Shown here piece by piece: positions 24,872 to 32,888 of a DNA stretch of 33,898 nucleotides. Position 1 is the stretch's first letter. The number at the start of each line of letters is the position of its first letter. The position numbers and the translations under genes are program-made. The stretch lies in NCBI RefSeq assembly GCF_001647275.1, contig NZ_LRMM01000060.1, positions 1-33,898 on the forward strand. Reading direction: 5' to 3'. This stretch comes from Rufibacter ruber (GTDB lineage: Bacteria > Bacteroidota > Bacteroidia > Cytophagales > Hymenobacteraceae). The notes under the pieces are model-generated. The model was not told the origin of the DNA. It did no database searches and was given only the letters and a program-made list of their open reading frames with translations.

Positions 24872-25324
24872 CTATTCGTAAGATTGGGGTAAACTCTCGT
24901 CCTGCAACACCTCCATGGCGGCATCTACGGGCACGTCTTCTGGCGAGACTTCTATAAACTCCAGCGCCTGCGGCGGATTCAACGTGGCAACTTCGGCCAG
25001 CTGGGCTGTCTCCAGGTCCACTTTGGTGAGCAGGTAATGGGTTATGTCCTGGTCGGTCACCTGCGCCAGACTTTGCCCCGGTGAAGCGGTGGTAAAGTCA
25101 AAATACTGGGGCACAAAGAAGGCCAGGAGAAACACCACCGCCATCACGGCCCCTGCCGTCAGGGTCCGGAACTGCCTGAACCACGCCACAGGGGTGACCG
25201 TCTCTGGTAAAGCAGGGGAGACCCGCTGCATAACCTGCGTAGGCAACTTGTCAAAGTAGCCTTCAGGCACCGTGAACGGGTGCTGCCGGGGGAGGTCTTC
25301 CAGATTAAACTTATTTTCCTTCAT
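24872..25324 (-). CDS. Single-pass membrane protein, possible anti-sigma partner
   Basis: This 150-residue protein has a cytoplasmic segment of about 55 residues including the short motif FTVPEGYFDKLP, one transmembrane helix (AGAVMAVVFLLAFFVPQYF, about residues 57-75), and an extracytoplasmic acidic tail with two helices (QDITHYLLTKVDLETAQLAE). It lies between the ECF sigma gene (38 nt after its stop) and the Spy-like gene, the usual position of an anti-sigma factor. It has no recognisable zinc-binding anti-sigma HxxxCxxC motif, so the role is inferred from position and topology only. Confidence 0.7.
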   Translation of the reverse strand: MKENKFNLEDLPRQHPFTVPEGYFDKLPTQVMQRVSPALPETVTPVAWFRQFRTLTAGAVMAVVFLLAFFVPQYFDFTTASPGQSLAQVTDQDITHYLLTKVDLETAQLAEVATLNPPQALEFIEVSPEDVPVDAAMEVLQDESLPQSYE

Positions 25325-25362
25325 AACTATCTGCCTGTTAGATGCCGTGAATTCCCCATGGT

Positions 25363-25902
25363 TTAATGGTTCTTCAGATAATCTTCTATTTTTTTTACCG
25401 CAATGTGGTATGATGCCTTTAACGCCCCCACTGAGGTGCCCAGAATTTCTGACATCTCCTCATATTTCATGTCATCATAGTACTTCATGTTGAAGACCAG
25501 CCGCTGCTTGTCTGGCAGACGCAAAAGCGCTTTTTGGAGTTTCAGCTGAACCTCATCACCAGAAAGATCATCTGAGGTGTCTAGTTTCTCAGCCAGTTCT
25601 GCGGCCACGTCATGCAGGGGGAGGAAGAATCTCTTTTTCTTCGCGTTCAGGAAATTAAGGCATTCATTGGTGGCAATACGGTAAATCCAGGTGTACAGCT
25701 GGGCATCTTGTCTGAAGTTTTCCAGATGGGACCATACTTTCACAAACACCTCCTGGGTGAGGTCATCTGCGTCATCATGGTCAATCACCATCTTGCGCAC
25801 ATGCCAATAGACTTTCTGCTGGTACTTGCGCACCAGTTGGTTAAAGGCTAAGTTGCGGGAGTCTGCCCTCCTGAACTTTTCTAAAATATCCTTGTCTTCC
25901 AA
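25363..25902 (-). CDS. ECF-type RNA polymerase sigma factor
   Basis: The 179-residue sigma-70 family member has only regions 2 and 4. Region 2 shows FNQLVRKYQQKVYWHVRKM, then DHDDADDLTQEVFVKVW, and YTWIYRIATNECLNFL. Region 4 shows LRLPDKQRLVFNMKYYDDMKYEEMSEILGTS followed by the recognition helix GALKASYHIAVKKIE. The start is TTG at 25902 (decoded Met, then EDKDILEKF). No ATG gives a complete region 2, so TTG is the most likely start. The gene leads an operon with a one-TM protein and a Spy-like periplasmic protein, suggesting an envelope-stress sigma factor. The target promoters are unknown. Confidence 0.9.
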   Translation of the reverse strand: MEDKDILEKFRRADSRNLAFNQLVRKYQQKVYWHVRKMVIDHDDADDLTQEVFVKVWSHLENFRQDAQLYTWIYRIATNECLNFLNAKKKRFFLPLHDVAAELAEKLDTSDDLSGDEVQLKLQKALLRLPDKQRLVFNMKYYDDMKYEEMSEILGTSVGALKASYHIAVKKIEDYLKNH

Positions 25903-25958
25903 CAGAAAGTATGACCGTTAGGGTTTGTTAGTTTTAAACGCAGGGGTGACCCCTGGTG

Positions 25959-26013
25959 CCCTTTTTCTGTTTCAGGCCTGTTTTTTTAAAAACAGGCTGA
26001 AACAGAAAAAGGG
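25959..26013. repeat. Palindromic repeat copy 13 (long, near-perfect)
   Basis: CCCTTTTTCTGTTTCAGGCC at one end mirrors GGCTGAAACAGAAAAAGGG at the other, with core CTGTTTTTTTAAAAACAG. A separate perfect small hairpin, CAGGGGTGACCCCTG, lies just beside it at 25941-25955. Confidence 0.85.
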
Positions 26014-26082
26014 GGTTGGCTGCCTGTGCCAGGTTTTGGGGGAAGTACTCCGGGAACTCTTCTACTCTACTTGTAAAACAGA

Positions 26083-26113
26083 GAAAGGCTGCCAAGTAAA
26101 TGGTCAGCCTTTC
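26083..26113 (-). terminator. Possible terminator of the transketolase operon
   Basis: GAAAGGCTG and CAGCCTTTC form a 9-bp stem about 40 nt past the transketolase C-subunit stop. On the minus strand the stem is followed by TCTGTTTTA, a short T-rich tail. Confidence 0.55.
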
Positions 26114-26151
26114 ACCGGGTAACATTTCTGTTAACGCGTGCTTAGCACCAT

Positions 26152-27108
26152 TTATTTCTTTCTGGCCATTACCCGCTTTACGGCTTCTAAAATACTGCCT
26201 TCATTGAGGCCGTATTTCTCCATGAGCTGCTCAGGGGTTCCGCTTTCGCCAAAGGTGTCTTGCACCGCCACAAACTCCTGCGGGGTGGGCAGTTCCTGCG
26301 CCAGCACCCGGGCAACTGATTCACCCAGGCCGCCCAGGTAGTTATGCTCTTCAGCGGTGACCACACAACCTGTCTTGCGTACAGATGCTAAGATGGCCTC
26401 AGCGTCTAAAGGTTTAATGGTGTGGATATTTATAATTTCGGCGTCAATGCCTTGCTCTGCCAGCATCTTGCCCGCCAGAATGGCCTTCCAAACCAGGTGA
26501 CCGGTGGCCAGAATGGTCACGTCTTTGCCTTCGTTCAGCATCAGGGCCTTGCCAATTTCAAATTTCTGGTCAGCTGGGGTGAAGTTAGGCACCACCGGGC
26601 GCCCAAAGCGCAGGTACACCGGGCCGTGGTGCTCTGCAATGGCAATGGTGGCGGCTTTGGTCTGGTTGAAGTCACAGGGGTTGATCACGGTCATGTGCGG
26701 CAGCATTTTCATCATGCCAATGTCTTCCAGGATCTGATGCGTGGCCCCGTCTTCACCCAGGGTTAAACCGGCATGGGAGGCGCAGATCTTCACGTTTTTA
26801 CCGGAATATGCCACAGACTGCCGGATCTGGTCATAGACCCGGCCCGTGGAAAAGTTGGCGAAGGTGCCCGTAAACGGAATTTTCCCGCCAATGGTCATAC
26901 CCGCCGCCAGGCCAATCATGTTGGCTTCGGCAATGCCCACCTGGAAGAAGCGCTCCGGGTTTTCTTTGATAAAGTCACCCATTTTCAGAGAACCCACCAG
27001 GTCAGCGCAAAGGGCAACTACGTTAGGGTTGGTGCGGCCAAGTTCCAGAAGTCCGGCCCCAAAGCCAGAGCGGGTATCTTTTGATTCAGTATAAGGGAAA
27101 TCCTTCAT
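26152..27108 (-). CDS. Transketolase, C-terminal subunit
   Basis: The 318-residue protein equals the second half of a full transketolase (pyrimidine-binding plus C-terminal domains). It has RSGFGAGLLELG, the catalytic glutamate E61 in VGIAEANMIGLAAGM, SHAGLTLGEDGATHQ, and the C-terminal AILASVRKTGCVVTAEEHNYLGGLGE. With the N subunit it would interconvert sugar phosphates in the pentose phosphate pathway using thiamine diphosphate. The N-subunit gene is 1.4 kb upstream and not adjacent: a von Willebrand A gene lies between them, ending 2 nt before this ATG. All three are on the minus strand and likely cotranscribed. Confidence 0.93.
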   Translation of the reverse strand: MKDFPYTESKDTRSGFGAGLLELGRTNPNVVALCADLVGSLKMGDFIKENPERFFQVGIAEANMIGLAAGMTIGGKIPFTGTFANFSTGRVYDQIRQSVAYSGKNVKICASHAGLTLGEDGATHQILEDIGMMKMLPHMTVINPCDFNQTKAATIAIAEHHGPVYLRFGRPVVPNFTPADQKFEIGKALMLNEGKDVTILATGHLVWKAILAGKMLAEQGIDAEIINIHTIKPLDAEAILASVRKTGCVVTAEEHNYLGGLGESVARVLAQELPTPQEFVAVQDTFGESGTPEQLMEKYGLNEGSILEAVKRVMARKK

Positions 27109-27110
27109 GG

Positions 27111-28501
27111 TTAGTTAAAGAGTTTAACAGTAGTAGTCAAATTTGATTTAATGGTAAAATCCTTCACATCTGTGAACTGGCTGCCGCTGGCACTTTTCAT
27201 CCTGAACACGATCCGGTAACGGCCCGGCTGCAAAGGTAAACTTATTTTGGAACTGCCCTCAGGCAGGGTGTGCACCCAGCGCTGCGAGCCGTCCTGTTCC
27301 AGAACGTACAGGGACCCAAAGCCCTGCAGGTCCTGCGCCACACTCAGCACGCCCGGCGGGGCAAACTGTACCGTAGTGGCCTGTCCCGGTTTAATGGTCA
27401 CCGTCTGCCTGATGCGCGGCATGGTCAGCAGCTCCACTTCATAGGTGCCGGCCAGCAGTTTCTGCTGGCTGGGGAAGCGCTGGGTATGCAATAGGGCCGC
27501 GCTGCCTTTCTCCCGCACCAGGGCCAGCATAGACCCGTACGAGGTGGGGGCGTCTTGCCGGAGGTACAAATATCCCTGCGGCGCCCGCACCCGGAAAATA
27601 TTGTGCTGCCCGGGCTTGATGTTCAGATTTCTGAGCTCCACCGCGGGCAGGGTGTTCACCACCAGGTCATAGCTCAGCAGGGCGTCAATGTCCAGCACAT
27701 CGGGCTTGCCCGCCTTGTCCAGGAAATGCACAAAGTTGTATTCGGCCTGCCCTGTCACGTTGTTGACGAAGGTGAGGTTCACATTGGTCTCCACCGGCCG
27801 GCGGCGTCATCTGTCAATTCTACAGACACCGTGGTTTTCTTTAAGGCAATGCTCACCACGTTGTCCAGCACCTGCTGAAATGTTTTGATGTCAGCGGCAT
27901 TGTAGTATTGGCCCATGCACCCAAACTGCTGCGCGTAGCCCGGGTCATCCCCCAGCCCAATGATGAAGGGCTTCAGGAACACCCTTTTCTTCTGCAGGGC
28001 CAGCGACGTGGCGCAGGGGTCACCGCCGCAACTCTCCAACCCGTCTGTGATAATGATGATCACGTTGCGGGTGTTCTCCTCCTCCGGGAAATCATTGGCC
28101 GATTGGGCCAGTGAGTAGGTGAGGGGCGTGTTGCCTTTGGGGACAATCTGCTGCAGCTTCTTCTTGACGTTCTCAGAATTATGCGGCGCAAACGGTACCT
28201 CCAGCTTGGTGTCTTTGCAGTTCTTCTGGGCTACGGTGCTTTGGTGGCCGTACACGCGCAGGGCAATCTCCAGGTTCTTATATGAATCAAGGGAGTCTGC
28301 CATGCGGGCCAGCATGGTCTTGGCCACCTGCCAGCGCTGGCTTTCCTCCCACTTGGCTAGCATGCTCCCGGAGGCGTCCAGGAGAAACAGCAACCGCGTC
28401 TTCTTGGGCGGCGGCTGTTTGTTCTGGGCAGCGGCAGGAGTGGCTGTGCCCCATAGCAGGAGACAGAGAAGCCAGAGACCAACCGTGTGCGCCAGATTCA
28501 T
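27111..28501 (-). pseudogene. Exported von Willebrand factor A protein, frameshifted
   Basis: The N-terminal part (from ATG 28501) has a signal peptide (GLWLLCLLLWGTATPAAAQ) and a vWA domain with MIDAS residues in FLLDASGSM (D42, S44, S46), GNTPLTYSL and IIITDGLESCGGDPC, ending in VSIALKKTTVSVELTDD. The frame then closes early at 27779. The continuation (VETNVNLTFVNNVTGQAEYN..., about 225 residues of beta-sandwich, carboxypeptidase-regulatory-like) is open in another frame down to 27111. The join falls in the GC-rich GCCGCCGGCCGG near 27795-27805. The frame offset equals one missing base. Both halves make good protein sense. It lies inside the transketolase operon. Confidence 0.75.
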
Positions 28502-28546
28502 ATGCTGTGGAAAGTTAGGCTGGTGCGCAGGCACCAGCCCAATAGA

Positions 28547-29407
28547 TTAATAGTCGTTGAGGGTTTCTTTGAGTTGCAACAGCGCCTCTTGCAGCTGGGC
28601 ATCATTAGGGGCCACGCCGTGCCACTTGTGGGAGCCCATCATGAAGTCTACGCCAAAGCCCATCTGGGTATTCATGAGAATACAGATAGGCTGGCCCTGG
28701 CCGGTAAGGGTTTTGGCCTCTTCCAGCACGGGCAGCAGTTGGTCAAAATCATTGCCATTGTCTGTGTGCAGCACTTTCCAGCCGAAGGACTCAAACTTGT
28801 CCCGCAGGTTGCCCAGGCTCATCACCGCGTCTACCGGACCGTCAATCTGCTGGCCGTTGTAGTCTACCGTCCAGATCACGTTGTCTACTTTGTGGTGGGC
28901 GGCGTACATGGCGGCTTCCCATACCTGGCCTTCCTCCAGCTCGCCGTCGCCGGTGAGCACGTACACCAGCTTGTCATCTCCGTTCAGTTTTTTCACCTGG
29001 GCTGCGCCAATGGCAACCGACGGGCCCTGGCCCAAGGAACCAGAGGCAACCCTGATGCCCGGCAACCCCTCATGGGTGGTGGGGTGACCCTGCAGGCGGG
29101 AATTGAGCTTACGGAAAGTGGCCAGCTCGCTCACCTCAAAATAGCCGGAGCGGGCCAGCACGCTGTAGAACACCGGGGAGATGTGCCCGTTAGACAGGAA
29201 GAACAGGTCTTCGCCCACGCCGTCCATGTTAAAGGGCTGGGGCGTGTGGGTCATCTGCTTAAAGTACAGAGACACCAGAAACTCGGTGCAGCCCAGTGAC
29301 CCGCCCGGGTGGCCAGAGTTCACGGCGTGTACCATGCGCACAATGTCACGGCGCACTTGGTGCGCTACATTCAGCAGTTGTTCAGTGTCGTAGTTGAAAG
29401 GGTTCAT
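28547..29407 (-). CDS. Transketolase, N-terminal subunit
   Basis: This 286-residue protein equals the first, diphosphate-binding half of transketolase. It has SGHPGGSLGCTEFL, HPTTHEGLPGIRVASGSLGQG, and the thiamine-diphosphate/Mg motif GDGELEEGQVWEAAMYAAHHK...DYNGQQ. Split transketolases are common in some Bacteroidota, archaea and Gram-positives. The ATG at 29407 is used. A vWA-protein gene begins 45 nt downstream and the C subunit follows it, so the two halves of the enzyme would be made from one interrupted operon. Repeat copy 14 lies 48 nt upstream of this start. Confidence 0.93.
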   Translation of the reverse strand: MNPFNYDTEQLLNVAHQVRRDIVRMVHAVNSGHPGGSLGCTEFLVSLYFKQMTHTPQPFNMDGVGEDLFFLSNGHISPVFYSVLARSGYFEVSELATFRKLNSRLQGHPTTHEGLPGIRVASGSLGQGPSVAIGAAQVKKLNGDDKLVYVLTGDGELEEGQVWEAAMYAAHHKVDNVIWTVDYNGQQIDGPVDAVMSLGNLRDKFESFGWKVLHTDNGNDFDQLLPVLEEAKTLTGQGQPICILMNTQMGFGVDFMMGSHKWHGVAPNDAQLQEALLQLKETLNDY

Positions 29408-29455
29408 TCTATTGGTTTGAAGATTAGACTGGTTTACAAATGGAGGAGTGTGTTT

Positions 29456-29495
29456 CTGTTTTGGGGCTGTTTTGGAGAAAACAGCCCCAAAACAG
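29456..29495. repeat. Palindromic repeat copy 14
   Basis: CTGTTTTGGGGCTGTTTT pairs with AAAACAGCCCCAAAACAG around loop GGAG. It lies 37 nt downstream of the peroxiredoxin stop (minus strand). This is the same GGGGC/GCCCC sub-type as copies 2, 10 and 15. Confidence 0.88.
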
Positions 29496-29531
29496 GAATG
29501 GCTGCCTTCTCACGGGAGCGGCAGCCATAGG

Positions 29532-29978
29532 TTATTTCAGCAGCTGGTCAGCGTGCTTTTTTGTGTCAACTTTGGTGATAATCTCAGAGATCCTGCCTTC
29601 CTCATCTACCACAAAGGTGTAGCGCAGGGTGCCCATGTATTTACGGCCGTACATGCTTTTCTCCTGCCACACGCCGTACTTTTCTACTATGTCTTTTTCA
29701 GTATCAGCCAGGAGCGGGAAGGGCAGGTTGTACTTGTCAATAAACTTGCGGTGTTTCTTCTCGTCATCTACACTCACACCTAGCACCACAAATCCCTTGG
29801 CCAGCAGGGCATCATAGTTGTCTCTGAGGCTACAGGCCTGCGCGGTACAACCGGGGGTGTCATCTTTGGGGTAGAAGTACAGAACTACTTTTTTGCCTTT
29901 GAAGTCACTCAGCTTTACGGTATTCCCGTCCTGGTCTCTGGCTTCAAAATCTGGGGCGGCCTGGCCTACTTCAAGCAT
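29532..29978 (-). CDS. bcp: Thiol peroxidase, Bcp/PrxQ type
   Basis: This 148-residue peroxiredoxin reduces hydrogen and organic peroxides. It has AAPDFEARDQDGNTVKLSDFKGK, YFYPKDDTPGCTAQACSLRDNY with the peroxidatic Cys in PGCT and the second Cys five residues on (the PrxQ resolving arrangement), VLGVSVDDEKKHRKF, and YMGTLRYTFVVDEEGRI. The length is normal and the ATG at 29978 is well placed. It lies between two palindromic repeats (copies 14 and 15), so it is probably transcribed alone. Confidence 0.95.
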   Translation of the reverse strand: MLEVGQAAPDFEARDQDGNTVKLSDFKGKKVVLYFYPKDDTPGCTAQACSLRDNYDALLAKGFVVLGVSVDDEKKHRKFIDKYNLPFPLLADTEKDIVEKYGVWQEKSMYGRKYMGTLRYTFVVDEEGRISEIITKVDTKKHADQLLK

Positions 29979-29983
29979 GGTTT

Positions 29984-30020
29984 TATTAGTTGTTTGTTGA
30001 TCGTTATTCGTTTTTAGTTG
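29984..30020 (+). repeat. Degenerate outer arm left of repeat copy 15
   Basis: A T/G-rich stretch beginning TATTAGTTGTTTGTTGATCG resembles the reverse complement of the stretch at 30084-30125 over about 28 bases (roughly 80 percent by eye). Together they flank copy 15 as imperfect inverted arms. Confidence 0.5.
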
Positions 30021-30032
30021 AAGGTGAGATTT

Positions 30033-30072
30033 CTGTTTTGGGGCTGTTTTTCTGAAAACAGCCCCAAAACAG
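30033..30072. repeat. Palindromic repeat copy 15 (perfect arms)
   Basis: CTGTTTTGGGGCTGTTTT and AAAACAGCCCCAAAACAG are exact complements around loop TCTG. It lies 54 nt past the M23 peptidase stop and is flanked by longer degenerate inverted arms. Confidence 0.9.
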
Positions 30073-30083
30073 GAAACCGGGAA

Positions 30084-30125
30084 GTTATTCGTGTCACGAA
30101 CAACTAAGAACTAACAACGAACAAC
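30084..30125 (-). repeat. Degenerate outer arm right of repeat copy 15
   Basis: Contains CAACTAAGAACTAACAACGA, and its reverse complement resembles the arm at 29984-30020. It also holds an internal palindrome TTCGTGTCACGAA. It ends one base before the M23 stop codon (30126-30128). Confidence 0.5.
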
Positions 30126-32042
30126 TCATATCTTAGTGCGGTACACGGCTTCATTGCCTACAGAGTCTTTGACCCGTAATACCACATCTCCCGCCAAAGG
30201 TACAGTTTTATCTAATCTCTCAGAGGTGAGGGTGGCGTTTTTGTGTTCCCATTTCAGCAGCAGCCACTGCCCGTTCACCTCACAGCTCCAGGAGGCGATG
30301 CCAGAAAGGTTGTCACTGATCCTGAAACTGATCTCTGCCGAGTTCTTTTTTACCAGTTTCACCGTAGGCGCCACGGTGTCACTGATCACCTTGAATTTGC
30401 CCAGGTCACGGGCGTAGAAGGTAATGGCATCGCCGTTCCAGGTGCCGCCCAGAAAACCTGCTGATTTGCCCCAGCCCAGTCCGTACACGGCGGCTTTGCT
30501 CCTGTCTTCGGGTAGTTTGGCCGGGCGGATGGTGACCTTGGCCGGCTGGAATAAGGTGGTCAACGGGTTGTTGATGCTGAACACGTCCAGGGCCTCATTG
30601 TGATCAGTCTGCAGGTAGAGCGTGTCATACAAGGAGTTCTGGCTGAAGGTGATGTCCAGGAACCGGTTGGTGTACAGGAACTCCGTTCCCGGCGGTATCA
30701 GGTGGTCAAAGGGGAACTGGATACTCTTGGCGCCAAGGGCGGCAGAGTCTGGCAAACCGCCAATCATGTTATAGAGGTACACAGAACCCGCACTGGTGGT
30801 ATAACTTGGCACCACGCCGTACCTGAAATTGCCAATGTACAGATCCAGGTCCCGTTTGGCGGTGTCTGCGGCCGTGATTTTCAAGATGCTCTCCATGACC
30901 TCGTAACTTAGTTTAGGCGTAGTGACCTTGGGAGCCTCCAGGACCTGGTAAGCGGTACTCTGCCCTTTCAGGAAGAACCGAAGCTGGGTGGCGTTTTTGT
31001 AGGAATCCTGCAGTTCTGCCACCACCTCATAGACTTTTCCTTCTTCAATCCTGAACCTGCCGCGGTTGGCGTCTACCTCATAAATAGGCAGCGTGTTGCC
31101 GTCTGCTACGTACAGGCGCTGGTAAGCGCGGTTGTTTAGCTTTAAAGCCGTGAAGTTGATGTGGTTAGACACCTGGCGCTGCTTCTCAAACGGCACGCCA
31201 TCTATGTTGTGGCGGTAAATGGTTTCACCGTTGAGGCGCAGTTCCATGGCTTGAACGCCGTTTCTGTTGGCGGCCCCGTTGTACTGGTCAATGGCCTGTA
31301 TCTCCAGCCCCAGTAGCCCGGCAGCAGAAAGGGTGTCGGTGAGGAGGTAGGTGTTGCCCTGTTTGGCGGGCGTGAATTCCTTCCGCTGAAACTCGCCCTG
31401 CACCCGGGCGTCAATGCTCTGCGGCACCAGGGCAAAGTTGTAGATGGTGGGCGCCACATTGTCTACTATTTCGGCGAAGCCGTACCGCAGCGGGTTCAAC
31501 AGCTGGTTCTGGGCATCCCGCACCTCAAAGTGCAGGTGAGGGCCGCCAGAGCCGCCCGTGTTACCGGAGTAGGCAATGATATCCCCTTTCTTCACCGGGA
31601 ACTGGCTTTCGGTGAGGTCCACCTCTACGTCAAAGGCTTTTCTCTGGTACTGGAGCTGCAGCATGTGCTGGGCCAGCGCCGGGGGGAACTGGCTCAGGTG
31701 GGCATAGGTGGTCACCAGTCCGCCGGGATGGGTGATAAAAAGCTGCCAGCCGTAGCCGTAACTGGAGATGCGGGCTCTGGAAATATACCCGTCTGCCGCC
31801 GCATAGACTGGCAGCCCAATCTTCATGTCGGTTTTGATGTCTATGCCCCCGTGAAAGTGGTTGGGCCTGATTTCGCCCATGCTCCCAGACAGGAAGTTCT
31901 GGGTGCCGGGCTTAATGGGGAATTGGAACGGGCTGGCTGCAAACGGCGCAATGGGCGGTGTCTGCTGCGCCGTTTGCGCTGTGACAGCGGTTCCTGCAGA
32001 AATACACGAAATGAGGAAGGGGAGAACTCTACTTAACTTCAA
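30126..32042 (-). CDS. Exported M23 (LytM-type) peptidase
   Basis: The 638-residue protein has a signal peptide (VLPFLISCISAGTAVTAQ) and an N-terminal LytM domain that keeps all zinc residues: H64 and D68 in NHFHGGIDIKTD, and the HLHF pair around H169/H171 in GGSGGPHLHFEV. An insertion of about 40 residues follows YAHLSQFP. The remaining 450 residues are beta-rich, end in a SVGNEAVYRTKI-type Ig-like strand, and may target the enzyme to the wall or outer membrane. It likely cleaves peptidoglycan cross-links. The start is TTG at 32042. No ATG or GTG lies between it and the catalytic domain that would retain the signal peptide. The start overlaps the FAH-hydrolase gene by 14 bases. Confidence 0.9.
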   Translation of the reverse strand: MKLSRVLPFLISCISAGTAVTAQTAQQTPPIAPFAASPFQFPIKPGTQNFLSGSMGEIRPNHFHGGIDIKTDMKIGLPVYAAADGYISRARISSYGYGWQLFITHPGGLVTTYAHLSQFPPALAQHMLQLQYQRKAFDVEVDLTESQFPVKKGDIIAYSGNTGGSGGPHLHFEVRDAQNQLLNPLRYGFAEIVDNVAPTIYNFALVPQSIDARVQGEFQRKEFTPAKQGNTYLLTDTLSAAGLLGLEIQAIDQYNGAANRNGVQAMELRLNGETIYRHNIDGVPFEKQRQVSNHINFTALKLNNRAYQRLYVADGNTLPIYEVDANRGRFRIEEGKVYEVVAELQDSYKNATQLRFFLKGQSTAYQVLEAPKVTTPKLSYEVMESILKITAADTAKRDLDLYIGNFRYGVVPSYTTSAGSVYLYNMIGGLPDSAALGAKSIQFPFDHLIPPGTEFLYTNRFLDITFSQNSLYDTLYLQTDHNEALDVFSINNPLTTLFQPAKVTIRPAKLPEDRSKAAVYGLGWGKSAGFLGGTWNGDAITFYARDLGKFKVISDTVAPTVKLVKKNSAEISFRISDNLSGIASWSCEVNGQWLLLKWEHKNATLTSERLDKTVPLAGDVVLRVKDSVGNEAVYRTKI

Positions 32043-32640
32043 AATTCAATAAGGTTTTGTCTTCTATAAACGCCTCCAGCCGGTCTCCTATTTTAATGGG
32101 GCCCACCCCCGCCGGGGTTCCCGTAAAGATGAGGTCGCCTTTCTTGAGGGTGATGAACCGGGACATATACGCTAAAATTGCCCCAAAGTCATGGAGGAGC
32201 ATCCCTGAATTTCCTTTTTGCTTCAGTTCTCCGTTCAGGTTTAGCCCAAAAGTGATGTTGTCCCACTGGGGGAAGTCTTCAATGGGCAGAAAGTCTGAGA
32301 CCGGGGCAGACCCGTTAAACCCTTTGGCCAGGGTCCAGGGCAGGCCCTTGGTTTTGGCCTTGGTCTGCAGGTCACGGGCGGTGAAGTCAATGCCTATGCC
32401 CAGGCCGTCAATGTAGTTGCCGGCAAACTTGGGCTGGATGTTCTTGCCTTCCTTGCCAATGCGCAGCACCAGCTCCACCTCATAGTGAATGTCTGTGCTG
32501 TAGTCTGGGTAGTAAAACGGCTCGTTGTGGCGCAGTACGGCCGTGTCTGGCTTGAAGAAAATCACCGGTTCCTCGGGTACTTCGTTTTTTAGTTCGGCAA
32601 TATGTTCAGCGTAGTTTCTTCCTATGGCAAGTATTTTCAT
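32029..32640 (-). CDS. Fumarylacetoacetate hydrolase (FAH) family protein
   Basis: This 203-residue FAH-fold enzyme is the compact type (2-hydroxyhepta-2,4-diene-1,7-dioate isomerase, oxaloacetate decarboxylase and acylpyruvase relatives). Metal-binding residues are E54 and E56 in HYEVELVLRIG and D85 in GIGIDFTARDLQ. Further motifs are KGFNGSAPVSDF and FITLKKGDLIFTGTPAGVGPIK. The start at 32640 (MKILAIGRNYAEH) is the family N-terminus; an open extension upstream is not supported. It overlaps the M23 gene start by 14 bases. Such small FAH proteins are often acylpyruvases or oxaloacetate tautomerases, but the substrate is not determined here. Confidence 0.9.
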   Translation of the reverse strand: MKILAIGRNYAEHIAELKNEVPEEPVIFFKPDTAVLRHNEPFYYPDYSTDIHYEVELVLRIGKEGKNIQPKFAGNYIDGLGIGIDFTARDLQTKAKTKGLPWTLAKGFNGSAPVSDFLPIEDFPQWDNITFGLNLNGELKQKGNSGMLLHDFGAILAYMSRFITLKKGDLIFTGTPAGVGPIKIGDRLEAFIEDKTLLNFEVK

Positions 32641-32888
32641 AGCGGTGGTTTTGTTTCCAAAGATACGGCATTTAGGTATGTGCGCTACCTGCCCCAAGGG
32701 CGCCCTTCTCAGAAAAAATGGTTTAGGTGTGGAATTCTATATAGTAAAAAATAAATTTGTGGCCCAGTTGCGGACATAGGCCAACACTTTGGCACATTCT
32801 CTGCGTATATGAGGTGAATTTGCAAAGGCAGGGGTGGTGACGTAAGGTGTGCCAGCCGGAAAAATGTACCATTAAACAATCTAAAACG

